Source of the DNA: Candidatus Bipolaricaulota bacterium
Lineage (GTDB): Bacteria > Bipolaricaulota > Bipolaricaulia > RBG-16-55-9 > DRXL01
DNA: 11,143 bases
NCBI GenBank assembly: GCA_025057405.1
Contig: JANWXV010000013.1
Coordinates: forward strand, 1 to 11,143
Direction of reading: 5' to 3'
Below the pieces are notes generated by a model. The model was not told the origin of the DNA. It was given only the letters and a program-made list of their open reading frames with translations, and made no database searches. How positions within the stretch are numbered: position 1 is the first letter of the stretch; every line of letters starts with the position of its first letter. The position numbers were made by a program, and so were the translations under genes. This document shows positions 1-6,110 of this stretch, one piece after another.

Positions 1-2
1 TA

Positions 3-104
3 AGAAGCTAAAGGCAGTACGATCTCACCAAAGAAGACATTCTGGCTGCCTTGGATTACGCCGTCAAAACACTGGCTCAGGAAGAGATCAGAGTAGTGGC
101 TTAG
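3..104 (+). pseudogene. 3' remnant of a DUF433-family (antitoxin-like) gene
   Basis: The frame ending at the TAG of 102-104 encodes a peptide with DLTKEDILAALDYA followed by an acidic EE-containing tail. This matches the usual C-terminus of DUF433 proteins, small helix-turn-helix-like proteins often paired with DUF5615 PIN-like proteins as presumed antitoxin and toxin. The same frame has a TAA at 9-11, so the reading frame cannot continue upstream as it stands. A one-base frameshift near position 14 or simple truncation would explain this. The window edge prevents seeing the rest. Family recognition rests on about 27 residues and on the neighbouring DUF5615-like start. The toxin-antitoxin role is inferred from the family pairing. 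Confidence 0.5.
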
Positions 105-107
105 AGA

Positions 108-176
108 ATGCTTGCATTGATCGTTGATGAGAATCTACCGCGCGACTTGCGGATTCGAAGGATGAAGAGAAGATAA
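108..176 (+). pseudogene. Truncated DUF5615 (PIN-like) gene fragment
   Basis: An ATG three bases after the DUF433-like stop opens a 22-codon frame beginning MLALIVDENLPRDL. This is the typical N-terminus of DUF5615 PIN-like proteins, with the early Asp-Glu-Asn that contributes to the predicted metal site. After this the frame turns into a basic string and stops at 174-176, while complete members are roughly 100 residues or more. No continuation of the fold was recognised in the other frames before the ffh promoter. I infer a broken toxin-like gene left after deletion. The arrangement DUF433 then DUF5615 is the usual order of this module. Confidence 0.5.
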
Positions 177-218
177 TCTCTATTAGCGGGATTTACTGGC
201 ACAGGGGCCTTTAATTGA

Positions 219-247
219 TTGACAGAACCGTGAATATGCGGTACAAT
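219..247 (+). promoter_or_regulatory. Sigma70-type promoter of the ffh operon
   Basis: TTGACA (219-224), a 17-base spacer and TACAAT (242-247) form a near-consensus housekeeping promoter. A start about seven bases after the -10 box would give a 5' leader of only about 13 nt before the ffh ATG at 268. No Shine-Dalgarno sequence is visible in that leader. It is the only clear promoter seen upstream of the seven-gene operon that ends with lepB. Confidence 0.8.
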
Positions 248-267
248 CAGCAGCCGATCTGATCTCT

Positions 268-1566
268 ATGTTTAGCACGCTGACCGAGAAACTGAATGCT
301 ATTTTGACGCAGTTGCGCCGGCGCGGGGCCCTCACCGAAAAAGATTTAGACGAGGGCCTGCGCCAAGTCCGGCTCGCTTTGTTAGAAGCCGACGTGAACT
401 ACAAAGTCGTCAAGAAATTTACAGACGACGTCAAACAGAAGGCCCTCGGCGCGAAGATTTTAGAGAGCCTCACGCCGGGGCAGCAGATCGTCAAGATCGT
501 CCGAGATGAATTAGCGCAGATTCTGGGGGGCACCCGTGCCGATCTTCAATGGACTCATTGGCCCGCGGTGATTCTGCTCGTTGGTCTTCAAGGCTCCGGC
601 AAGACGACGATGTCCGGCAAGCTCGCCAAGTATCTCACCGAAAAACTTCAGAAGAGGGTCTTATTAGCAGCGACGGACTTGCAGCGCCCCGCGGCGATTG
701 AGCAGCTCAAACAGTTGGGGGCAAAACTCGGCTACCCCGTTTACGCTGAAGGGCGCACGCCCATTGAGGTCGCCGAAGGCGCGCTCCGAGAGGCGCGTAA
801 AAACTCGTTCGATGTGTTGGTGATTGACACGGCGGGGCGGCTCCAGATCAACGAGGAGCTGATGACCGAGCTTGAAGAGATGAAGCAGAAGCTTCAGCCC
901 ACGGAGATTCTCTTAGTGGCCGATGCTATGACCGGCCAAGAGGCCGTGAATATCGCGCAGACGTTCGATCAGCGATTAAAGCTCACGGGGATCATTCTGA
1001 CCAAACTCGACGGGGACGCGCGCGGCGGTGCAGCCCTCTCGATGGTCACGGTCACCGGGCGGCCCATTAAGTTTATCGGTGTGGGCGAGAAGCTCGAAGA
1101 TGTAGAGGTCTTTCACCCCGATAGAATGGCCGAGCGCATCTTGGGGATGGGAGATATTCTCTCGCTCATCGAAGAGGCCGAAGCGCGTGTAGATGCGAAG
1201 AAGGCCGAAGAGTTCGTCAAGAAGATTCAGAAAGAGAGTTTTACGCTCGAAGACTTTCGCGAGCAGATTCAGCAGTTGCGCCGCATGGGGCCGATCACAA
1301 AGCTCTTAGAGAAGATCCCCGGGATGCAGAAAGTCGAAGTAGATGAGCGCGCGCTGGTGCGCGTCGAGGCGATTATTAACTCGATGACCCGCGAAGAGCG
1401 CCGCCGGCCCGAGATCTTAGATGGGAAGCGCAAGCGGCGCATCGCGCTGGGCAGCGGCACGCAAGTCAGCGATGTCAATAAGCTTTTGAAGCGCTTTGAA
1501 GAGGCCAAAAAGATGATGAAGCAGTTCAAGGGCAAGCGATTGCCGCAGATGCCGTTTGGACGTTGA
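268..1566 (+). CDS. ffh: Signal recognition particle protein Ffh (SRP54)
   Basis: Ffh is the GTPase of the signal recognition particle. It binds the SRP RNA and hydrophobic signal sequences on nascent chains and docks with FtsY at the membrane. The 432 residues show an N-terminal helical N domain (1-90), the G domain with P-loop GLQGSGKTT (106-114), DTAGR (187-191) and TKLDGDARGG (245-254). The C-terminal M domain (about 300-432) includes MGPITKLLEKIPGM and the conserved RRxRIAxGSGTQVSDVNKLLKRF segment. Length is close to the family norm. The ATG at 268 follows a strong promoter but has no clear Shine-Dalgarno site. It is the first gene of an operon with ribosomal and RNA-modification genes, an arrangement common in bacteria. 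Confidence 0.97.
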   Translation: MFSTLTEKLNAILTQLRRRGALTEKDLDEGLRQVRLALLEADVNYKVVKKFTDDVKQKALGAKILESLTPGQQIVKIVRDELAQILGGTRADLQWTHWPAVILLVGLQGSGKTTMSGKLAKYLTEKLQKRVLLAATDLQRPAAIEQLKQLGAKLGYPVYAEGRTPIEVAEGALREARKNSFDVLVIDTAGRLQINEELMTELEEMKQKLQPTEILLVADAMTGQEAVNIAQTFDQRLKLTGIILTKLDGDARGGAALSMVTVTGRPIKFIGVGEKLEDVEVFHPDRMAERILGMGDILSLIEEAEARVDAKKAEEFVKKIQKESFTLEDFREQIQQLRRMGPITKLLEKIPGMQKVEVDERALVRVEAIINSMTREERRRPEILDGKRKRRIALGSGTQVSDVNKLLKRFEEAKKMMKQFKGKRLPQMPFGR

Positions 1567-1598
1567 GCAATCTATAAATTCAGAAGGAAGGAGACGTT

Positions 1599-1874
1599 AT
1601 GGCCGTGAAGATCAGACTGAAGCGCACTGGCAAGCGCGGACAACCGTCCTACAGAGTGATCGTGATGGACGAGCGCAGCCCGCGGGACGGGCGCGTCGTC
1701 GCCGATCTGGGTTGGTACAGCCCCATTCACGGGCAGTACGAGATTGATACGGCTCGTGCCCTGGAGTGGCTGGGCAAGGGTGCCCAACTGACCGAGACGG
1801 CTCGCCATCTGCTCTCGCGCAAGGGCGTCCTCGCCGAGTTCCATAAGATTCAGAGCCGCCAGAGCAAGACGTGA
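1599..1874 (+). CDS. rpsP: Small ribosomal subunit protein bS16
   Basis: This 91-residue protein is bS16, a primary-assembly protein of the 30S 5' domain. The N-terminus MAVKIRLKR and the SPRDGR motif (27-32), followed by GWYSP, are diagnostic of the family. The length is typical for bacterial bS16, and the C-terminus is short and basic. The ATG at 1599 has a good Shine-Dalgarno AAGGAG (1588-1593) five bases upstream. The gene lies 32 bp after ffh and overlaps the next gene by 4 bp (GTGA), which suggests translational coupling. Confidence 0.97.
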   Translation: MAVKIRLKRTGKRGQPSYRVIVMDERSPRDGRVVADLGWYSPIHGQYEIDTARALEWLGKGAQLTETARHLLSRKGVLAEFHKIQSRQSKT

Positions 1875-2197
1875 GTCCCATCTTTCAGGCGCTGCAATTT
1901 CTGATCGTGCGTTTGGTAGATCGTCCCGATCAGATTCGCATCGAGCGCGTCGAGACCCCCAAGGCCGATCTCTTCACGCTCAGCGTCCCCAAAGAAGAGA
2001 TGGGGAGATTAGTAGGGCGCAACGGGCGCACCGCCGAAGCGATTCGTGATCTCTTGGGAGCCATCGGTGCGCTGAGCCAAAAAGAAGTCATCTTGGATGT
2101 GATCGAGGCGCGCGCGCCGCGCTCCGAAGAGCCGCGCGAGCGCCGGCGGCGCGGTCGGGGACGCTCCCAACGTCCGCGCTCGCGCTCTCGACATTAG
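1871..2197 (+). CDS. khpA: KH-domain RNA-binding protein (KhpA/YlqC-like) with Arg-rich tail
   Basis: KhpA-type proteins are small single-KH-domain RNA binders, usually about 75-80 residues, encoded between rpsP and rimM/trmD. Residues 1-80 show the expected pattern, including the GxxG loop as GRNG in EEMGRLVGRNGRTAEAIRDLL, followed by the hydrophobic strand VILDVIEA. The extra part is a tail of about 28 residues that is mostly Arg, Ser, Pro and Gly (RERRRRGRGRSQRPRSRSRH). It is probably disordered and likely to add nonspecific RNA affinity. The GTG start at 1871 overlaps the rpsP stop. An ATG inside the KH domain would delete the fold, so GTG is preferred. The ortholog symbol is assigned by domain and position. 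Confidence 0.88.
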   Translation: MSPIFQALQFLIVRLVDRPDQIRIERVETPKADLFTLSVPKEEMGRLVGRNGRTAEAIRDLLGAIGALSQKEVILDVIEARAPRSEEPRERRRRGRGRSQRPRSRSRH

Positions 2198-2203
2198 CAG
2201 CCC

Positions 2204-2884
2204 ATGCGCATTGATATTATCACGATCTTTCCCCAGATGCTGGAAGGCTTTTTCGGTCTGGGGGTGATCGGCCAAGCGCGTCAAGACGGGATCGTGCAGA
2301 TTTTCGTGCACGACCTGCGGGCGTTCACCACCGATAAGCACCAACAAGTGGATGACCGTCCCTACGGGGGCGGGCCGGGGATGGTCCTCAAGCCCGAGCC
2401 GTTCTTTCGCGCCGTGAGACATATCAAGAGCCAACTGACGGTTGAGCCAAGGGTGATCTTGCTCTCGGCCCAAGGGAAGCTCTTCACCCAGAAGCTCGCT
2501 AGGGAGCTGGCTCAAGCCCCCGCGCTGATCTTGCTCTGTGGGCGCTACGAGGGCGTGGACGAAAGAGTGCTGCACCTCTGCACCGACGAGATTTCGATTG
2601 GGGACTACGTGCTCAGCGGGGGAGAAGTTGCTGCGGCTGTAGTGGCCGAGGCGGTGGCCCGGTTGGTGCCAGGGGTCGTAGGCCGACAAGAGTCGTTAGA
2701 GCAAGACTCGTTCTATCACGAGGGGCTGTTGGGGCCGCCTCAATATACGCGCCCGCCGGAGTTTGAAGGCTTGAAAGTCCCCGACGTGCTCTTGACGGGG
2801 GATCATCAGCGGATTGAGGAGTTTCGGCGGCGCGCGGCGTTGGAGAAGACGCTCAAGAACAGACCGGACTTGCTCAAAAGATGA
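2204..2884 (+). CDS. trmD: tRNA (guanine37-N1)-methyltransferase TrmD
   Basis: TrmD methylates N1 of G37 next to the anticodon using S-adenosylmethionine, which prevents +1 frameshifting. The 226-residue protein starts MRIDIITIFPQM and carries the substrate/cofactor loop DDRPYGGGPGMVLKPEP (50-66). It also has the SPOUT trefoil-knot segments LCGRYEGVDERV (111-122) and SIGDYVLSGGE (131-141). QDSF (167-170) contains the Asp168 that corresponds to the catalytic Asp of characterised TrmD, followed by the typical PPQYTRP. The gene starts 6 bp after khpA with no obvious Shine-Dalgarno, so expression probably depends on coupling. rimM, which usually precedes trmD, is not present. Confidence 0.97.
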   Translation: MRIDIITIFPQMLEGFFGLGVIGQARQDGIVQIFVHDLRAFTTDKHQQVDDRPYGGGPGMVLKPEPFFRAVRHIKSQLTVEPRVILLSAQGKLFTQKLARELAQAPALILLCGRYEGVDERVLHLCTDEISIGDYVLSGGEVAAAVVAEAVARLVPGVVGRQESLEQDSFYHEGLLGPPQYTRPPEFEGLKVPDVLLTGDHQRIEEFRRRAALEKTLKNRPDLLKR

Positions 2885-2896
2885 AGGCAGCGAGCT

Positions 2897-3463
2897 ATGG
2901 GCAATCTCTATATCGGGCTGCTGCACTACCCCTGTCGCGACCGACACGACAAGATCATCACGACGATGCTCACCCCTATTGATATTACAGATATTGCGCG
3001 CAGCGCCTGCACCTTTGGGGTCACGCGCTTTGACTTGATCACGCCGCTGGAGAGCCAGCAGCAGGTCGCGCGTAAGTTATTAGACTATTGGATGACCGCG
3101 CGCGTGGATTTGGCGTTTCGTCGGCCGGCCTTGCAGACCGTGCGCATAGTTGATAGACTAGAAGCCAGCTTAGCCGGCGTCTTGCACGAAGAGGGCCTCG
3201 CCCCGGTGGTGATCGGCACCGACGCGCGCGAGCTGGCGCTGCCGCGCATCAGCTATCGGCGATTGCGCCAGATGCTCGCATCAGAGTCCACCCCTGTCTA
3301 TCTGTTGTTCGGAACCGGGTGGGGAGTCGCCCTTGAGGTTCTCGAGCGCGTGGACTATCTGTTACCGCCGGTCTGGGGCCCAACGGAATATAATCACTTA
3401 TCGGTGCGCGCGGCTGTGGCGATTATCTTAGACCGGCTGCGCGGACGAAGGGAGGACGGATGA
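2897..3463 (+). CDS. SPOUT-class RNA methyltransferase, PF09936-like
   Basis: The 188-residue protein resembles the SAM-dependent RNA methyltransferase family found next to trmD in some deep-branching and anaerobic bacteria (PF09936, Methyltrn_RNA_4). It begins LYIGLLHYP and has DITDIARSACTFGV near residues 29-42, which fits RNA-substrate positioning. The SPOUT knot motifs LLFGTGWG (136-143) and YNHLSVRAAVAIILDRL (165-181) form the cofactor pocket. No catalytic specificity is established from sequence. tRNA or rRNA ribose or base methylation are both possible. It sits 12 bp after trmD and overlaps rplS by 4 bp (ATGA), so it is co-expressed with the ribosome genes. Confidence 0.88.
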   Translation: MGNLYIGLLHYPCRDRHDKIITTMLTPIDITDIARSACTFGVTRFDLITPLESQQQVARKLLDYWMTARVDLAFRRPALQTVRIVDRLEASLAGVLHEEGLAPVVIGTDARELALPRISYRRLRQMLASESTPVYLLFGTGWGVALEVLERVDYLLPPVWGPTEYNHLSVRAAVAIILDRLRGRREDG

Positions 3464-3795
3464 AAGAGATTCGCGAGCTGGAGCAACAGTTCTTCAAGAG
3501 CGACTTGCCGGATTTTCGCGCTGGCGATACGATCCGTGTGCATGAGCGGGTCTTCGAGGGCGGCGATGGCAAGGAGCGCATTCAGGTCTTTGAGGGGATC
3601 GTGACCGAGAGACGGGGCAGCGGCGCTTCGGCGACGTTCACGGTGCGCAAGATCTCCTCGGGGATTGGTGTAGATAAAGTCTTTCCGGTGCACTCGCCGC
3701 GGATTGCCAAGATCGAGCTAGTAGAGCGTGGGCGTGCGCGCCGCGCCAAGCTGCACTATCTGCGCCGCCAGGCGATCAAAGCGGCCAACCCCTAG
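3460..3795 (+). CDS. rplS: Large ribosomal subunit protein bL19
   Basis: bL19 sits at the 30S-50S interface and contributes to intersubunit bridges. The 111-residue sequence has the family hallmarks. FRAGDTIRVHERVFEG lies near residues 19-34, RIQVFEGIVTERRGSG follows, and FTVRKISSGIGVDKVFPVHSPRIAKIELV precedes RRAKLHYLR. Length is normal. The ATG at 3460 lies inside the stop of the preceding methyltransferase gene. A strong Shine-Dalgarno GGGAGG (3450-3455) four bases upstream supports this start. The TrmD-bL19 proximity is a common bacterial gene order. Confidence 0.97.
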   Translation: MKEIRELEQQFFKSDLPDFRAGDTIRVHERVFEGGDGKERIQVFEGIVTERRGSGASATFTVRKISSGIGVDKVFPVHSPRIAKIELVERGRARRAKLHYLRRQAIKAANP

Positions 3796-3798
3796 CGA

Positions 3799-4542
3799 AT
3801 GCCTGAAGAACTCAAGCCGACTGAGCCATTCGACTCTCTCGCTACCCCCTCTCCCTTGCAGGGAGAGGGGCAGGGTGAGGGGATAGAAGCGCACCCCAAG
3901 CCTTGGCTGGCGCGCGCTCTGCAGCGTGTGGGGATCCACACTTCCCCATTTGCGGATTGGGTGCTCGACTGGGTGCAAGTCATCGCGATTGCGGGGGTCT
4001 TAGCGCTCCTGACGATGAACTTCGTCGTCGTGCGGATGCGCGTCCCCACCGGCTCGATGGAGCCGTCTATTGTCGCGGGCAGCTCGTTCTTTGTGGACAA
4101 GATCAGCTTTTACTTTCGCAAGCCTCAACCGGGCGATATTATCGTCTTTTGGCATAACGAGGGCACCGACGAAGCCCCGCGCTGGGTGCGCTACGTCAAG
4201 CGGCTGATCGCTACAGGGGGCCAAACAGTCCAGATCAAAGACTGCTATGTCTATGTCAACGGCGTCCCCATGACCGACGATGCGTTCAATCATCCGGGGC
4301 ATCCCCATCCCGAAAGACAGTGCTATTACAATTCCGGGAAGATGAACGACCCCAATGAGATTTTGGTCGTTCCGCCGGGGCATTATTTTGTCTTGGGGGA
4401 CAACAGCCGCAACAGTTTGGATGGGCGTTTTTGGGAGTTCCCGTTTGTCTGTGAAGACAAATTTATTGGGGAGCCGTTCTTGAAAGTCTGGCCGCCCGAT
4501 CAGATCGGCTTTATGAACGGGTACTTTGGAAATGCTCGTTAG
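3799..4542 (+). CDS. lepB: Signal peptidase I (LepB)
   Basis: LepB is the membrane-anchored serine protease that removes signal peptides from exported proteins. It has one predicted membrane segment (about residues 56-78, VLDWVQVIAIAGVLALLTMNFVVV). This is followed by the active-site box VPTGSMEPS with nucleophile Ser86, the general-base Lys134 in RYVKRLIA, and the late box LGDNSRNSLDGR (199-210). Three external cysteines (149, 175, 218) and a loop rich in His, Pro and Cys near 160-180 could allow a disulfide. The cytosolic N-terminus (about residues 13-29) is encoded by a palindromic repeat. The ATG lies 3 bp after rplS without a clear Shine-Dalgarno, so the true start could be further downstream. 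The catalytic part is certain. Confidence 0.95.
   Translation: MPEELKPTEPFDSLATPSPLQGEGQGEGIEAHPKPWLARALQRVGIHTSPFADWVLDWVQVIAIAGVLALLTMNFVVVRMRVPTGSMEPSIVAGSSFFVDKISFYFRKPQPGDIIVFWHNEGTDEAPRWVRYVKRLIATGGQTVQIKDCYVYVNGVPMTDDAFNHPGHPHPERQCYYNSGKMNDPNEILVVPPGHYFVLGDNSRNSLDGRFWEFPFVCEDKFIGEPFLKVWPPDQIGFMNGYFGNAR
3846..3880. repeat. Palindromic GC-rich repeat unit inside lepB
   Basis: An 11-bp arm CCCCTCTCCCT (3846-3856) is followed by the loop TGC (3857-3859) and the exact complement AGGGAGAGGGG (3860-3870). A CAGGGTGAGG tail comes next. This type of sequence (cctctccct...agggagagg...gggtgagg) is a familiar dispersed, usually intergenic repeat in many bacterial genomes, often mistranslated as PSPLQGEGQGEG. 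Here it is read in frame as residues about 16-28 of the LepB N-terminus. It may therefore be an insertion into the coding sequence, or lepB may start downstream of it. Confidence 0.75.
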
Positions 4543-4571
4543 AAGCTCCGTTCAGCGCTGCCCTCCTTGAT

Positions 4572-4600
4572 TTGCCAAAAGCTCTTTTGTAAACTATATT
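4572..4600 (+). promoter_or_regulatory. Promoter of the DGQHR gene, predicted leaderless transcript
   Basis: TTGCCA (4572-4577), a 17-base spacer and TATATT (4595-4600) fit a sigma70 promoter in the 65-bp gap after lepB. The ATG at 4608 is only seven bases beyond the -10 box. Transcription should therefore begin at or next to the start codon and give a leaderless mRNA. No Shine-Dalgarno is present. The promoter separates the DGQHR/phosphatase/ABC genes from the lepB operon. Confidence 0.7.
4576..4589. promoter_or_regulatory. Small inverted repeat between -35 and -10 boxes
   Basis: CAAAAG, CT, CTTTTG forms a 14-bp inverted repeat in the promoter spacer, starting within the -35 box. Its position would suit repressor binding, but it is short and AT-rich and could be chance. 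No regulator gene is adjacent. Confidence 0.3.
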
Positions 4601-4607
4601 TGCCCTT

Positions 4608-6110
4608 ATGGCTACCACGCAAGTTCGTTTTCACACGGCGTTTGAGCAAAAGATTTATAACTTCTTAGAGAAATTCGCCCAAGCAGACCAGATCGCGCTC
4701 TCCGGCGGCGCCGACTTCTTTCTCTTCGGACAACAGATCGACGCAGCTTTTGATTACGAGAACTATCGCGTCGTGATCGAGTGCAAAGAGAAGGACGCCC
4801 CCGTGATCTCGCTGTTAGAGCCAATCAACAAACTCTCATCGGTCATCGCCGAGGCGCGACGGGCAGAACCGCACAAGACGTACTTGGGTGTCATTGTCGT
4901 CAATTTCGATTGGGCAGAGATCAAGCCCGAAGACGTGCAGAAAGCCAACTCCCAAGGACTGAAGATCTGGACGGCCGAGCGCGTACGCTTCTACGATAAG
5001 CTCATAGACGCGCTCAACCCCGAATTGGCGCTGCTCTCGCTCTTCAAAGACGAGTTCGGCGTCACCCGTGATACGGGCAGAGTGATCTCCGTGCCCGCCA
5101 TCAAGACGACGCGCTTCGGCAAAGATCTGCTGACGTTCGAGTTAGAAGCCTCCAAGCTCATGCCCTTAGCGTATGTCTTTCGGCTCACCGACCCCCATAC
5201 CGAAGCCTACCAGCGCATGATAGATAAAGATCGTCTCATGGAGATCGCCGCCGAGCTTTCGAAAGAGAAGCTCGAGGTCAACTTCCCTAATAATATTATT
5301 GTGAGCTTTGAAGAGGGCGTGCGCTGGGAGCCCACGGACGGCAACGTCGGCACGCTGCACATCCCCGAACGCTACGGCATCGCGTGGGTGATAGACGGCC
5401 AACACAGGCTCTACAGCTTCTGCAAGCTACAGAACAAAGAGATCGCCGAGAACTTCAAGCTCGTCGTCACCGCCTTTCAGAATCTCACCAAAGCTGAGCA
5501 AGCAACTGTCTTCCGTACTGTTAACAACAAACAGAAGAAGATCAACGCCAACTTAGTAGATTTTTTGCTGAGCAAAGAAGTCGCTACGGATGACCCGCGC
5601 TCGATTGCCGCTCGCGTGATCATTCGCTTTCATGAAGAAAAATTCTTCGACTATGATATAGATTGCGGGTTCAACGGCGGCTTGCTCAAGCTCTCGAGCT
5701 TGTGTAGCGGGTTGGTGCGGCACAGCTTGATCGGGCGCTCTAAGGGCTTGCTGCAAAAGACCCCCAAAGACGAGTCCACCCCCTATCACGTTCTCAAGCA
5801 ATATCTCTCAGCGGTCAAAGAGACGTTCCCCACAAATTGGAAGAAAGAGAATTCGTTCGTGCAGAGCAACGCCGGGCTGAATATCTTCTTTGCGCTCTTG
5901 AAAAAGATCGTGCGCCATATGGGCATTCCCAAAGAGCGCTTGGACGAGCTGCGCCACAGAGATTTTGAGAGATATCTAGAACCGTTGAAGCTGACAAAAT
6001 TCACCGACGAGCTGAAGAAGTTCGCTGCTACAGAGTCGGGGCGCGCGGCGATTGTCAAGATGCTCTCTGGGAAGATCGAACAGAAGTTCAGGGGCTTCGC
6101 AGAGCTGTGA
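4608..6110 (+). CDS. DGQHR-domain protein with N-terminal PD-(D/E)XK nuclease-like region
   Basis: The central part carries the DGQHR signature of the DndB-related superfamily. WVIDGQHRLYSF has Asp263-Gly-Gln-His-Arg267, and TVFRTVNNKQKKINANL (301-317) follows. DndB proteins act with DNA phosphorothioation systems, and other DGQHR proteins occur in defence islands. Residues 1-100 look like a restriction-endonuclease fold. A helix with Glu residues (AFEQKIYNFLEKF) precedes IDAAFDYENYRVVIECKEK, where Asp45 and Glu58-Cys-Lys60 form a D-x12-ExK motif. The C-terminal 180 residues are helical and unassigned. No dndA, dndC-E or dptF-H gene is nearby. The gene has its own promoter and overlaps the phosphatase gene. 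The family call is secure. Nuclease activity and a defence role are inferences. Confidence 0.85.
   Translation: MATTQVRFHTAFEQKIYNFLEKFAQADQIALSGGADFFLFGQQIDAAFDYENYRVVIECKEKDAPVISLLEPINKLSSVIAEARRAEPHKTYLGVIVVNFDWAEIKPEDVQKANSQGLKIWTAERVRFYDKLIDALNPELALLSLFKDEFGVTRDTGRVISVPAIKTTRFGKDLLTFELEASKLMPLAYVFRLTDPHTEAYQRMIDKDRLMEIAAELSKEKLEVNFPNNIIVSFEEGVRWEPTDGNVGTLHIPERYGIAWVIDGQHRLYSFCKLQNKEIAENFKLVVTAFQNLTKAEQATVFRTVNNKQKKINANLVDFLLSKEVATDDPRSIAARVIIRFHEEKFFDYDIDCGFNGGLLKLSSLCSGLVRHSLIGRSKGLLQKTPKDESTPYHVLKQYLSAVKETFPTNWKKENSFVQSNAGLNIFFALLKKIVRHMGIPKERLDELRHRDFERYLEPLKLTKFTDELKKFAATESGRAAIVKMLSGKIEQKFRGFAEL

Noticed and set aside
2009..2689. 226-residue minus-strand frame opposite khpA and trmD
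   Set aside because: It is as long as trmD but has no start signal or domain, while the plus-strand genes are unmistakable.
4000..4383. Minus-strand open frame opposite lepB
   Set aside because: It is a composition shadow of lepB. The lepB frame has all catalytic motifs and the opposite frame shows none.
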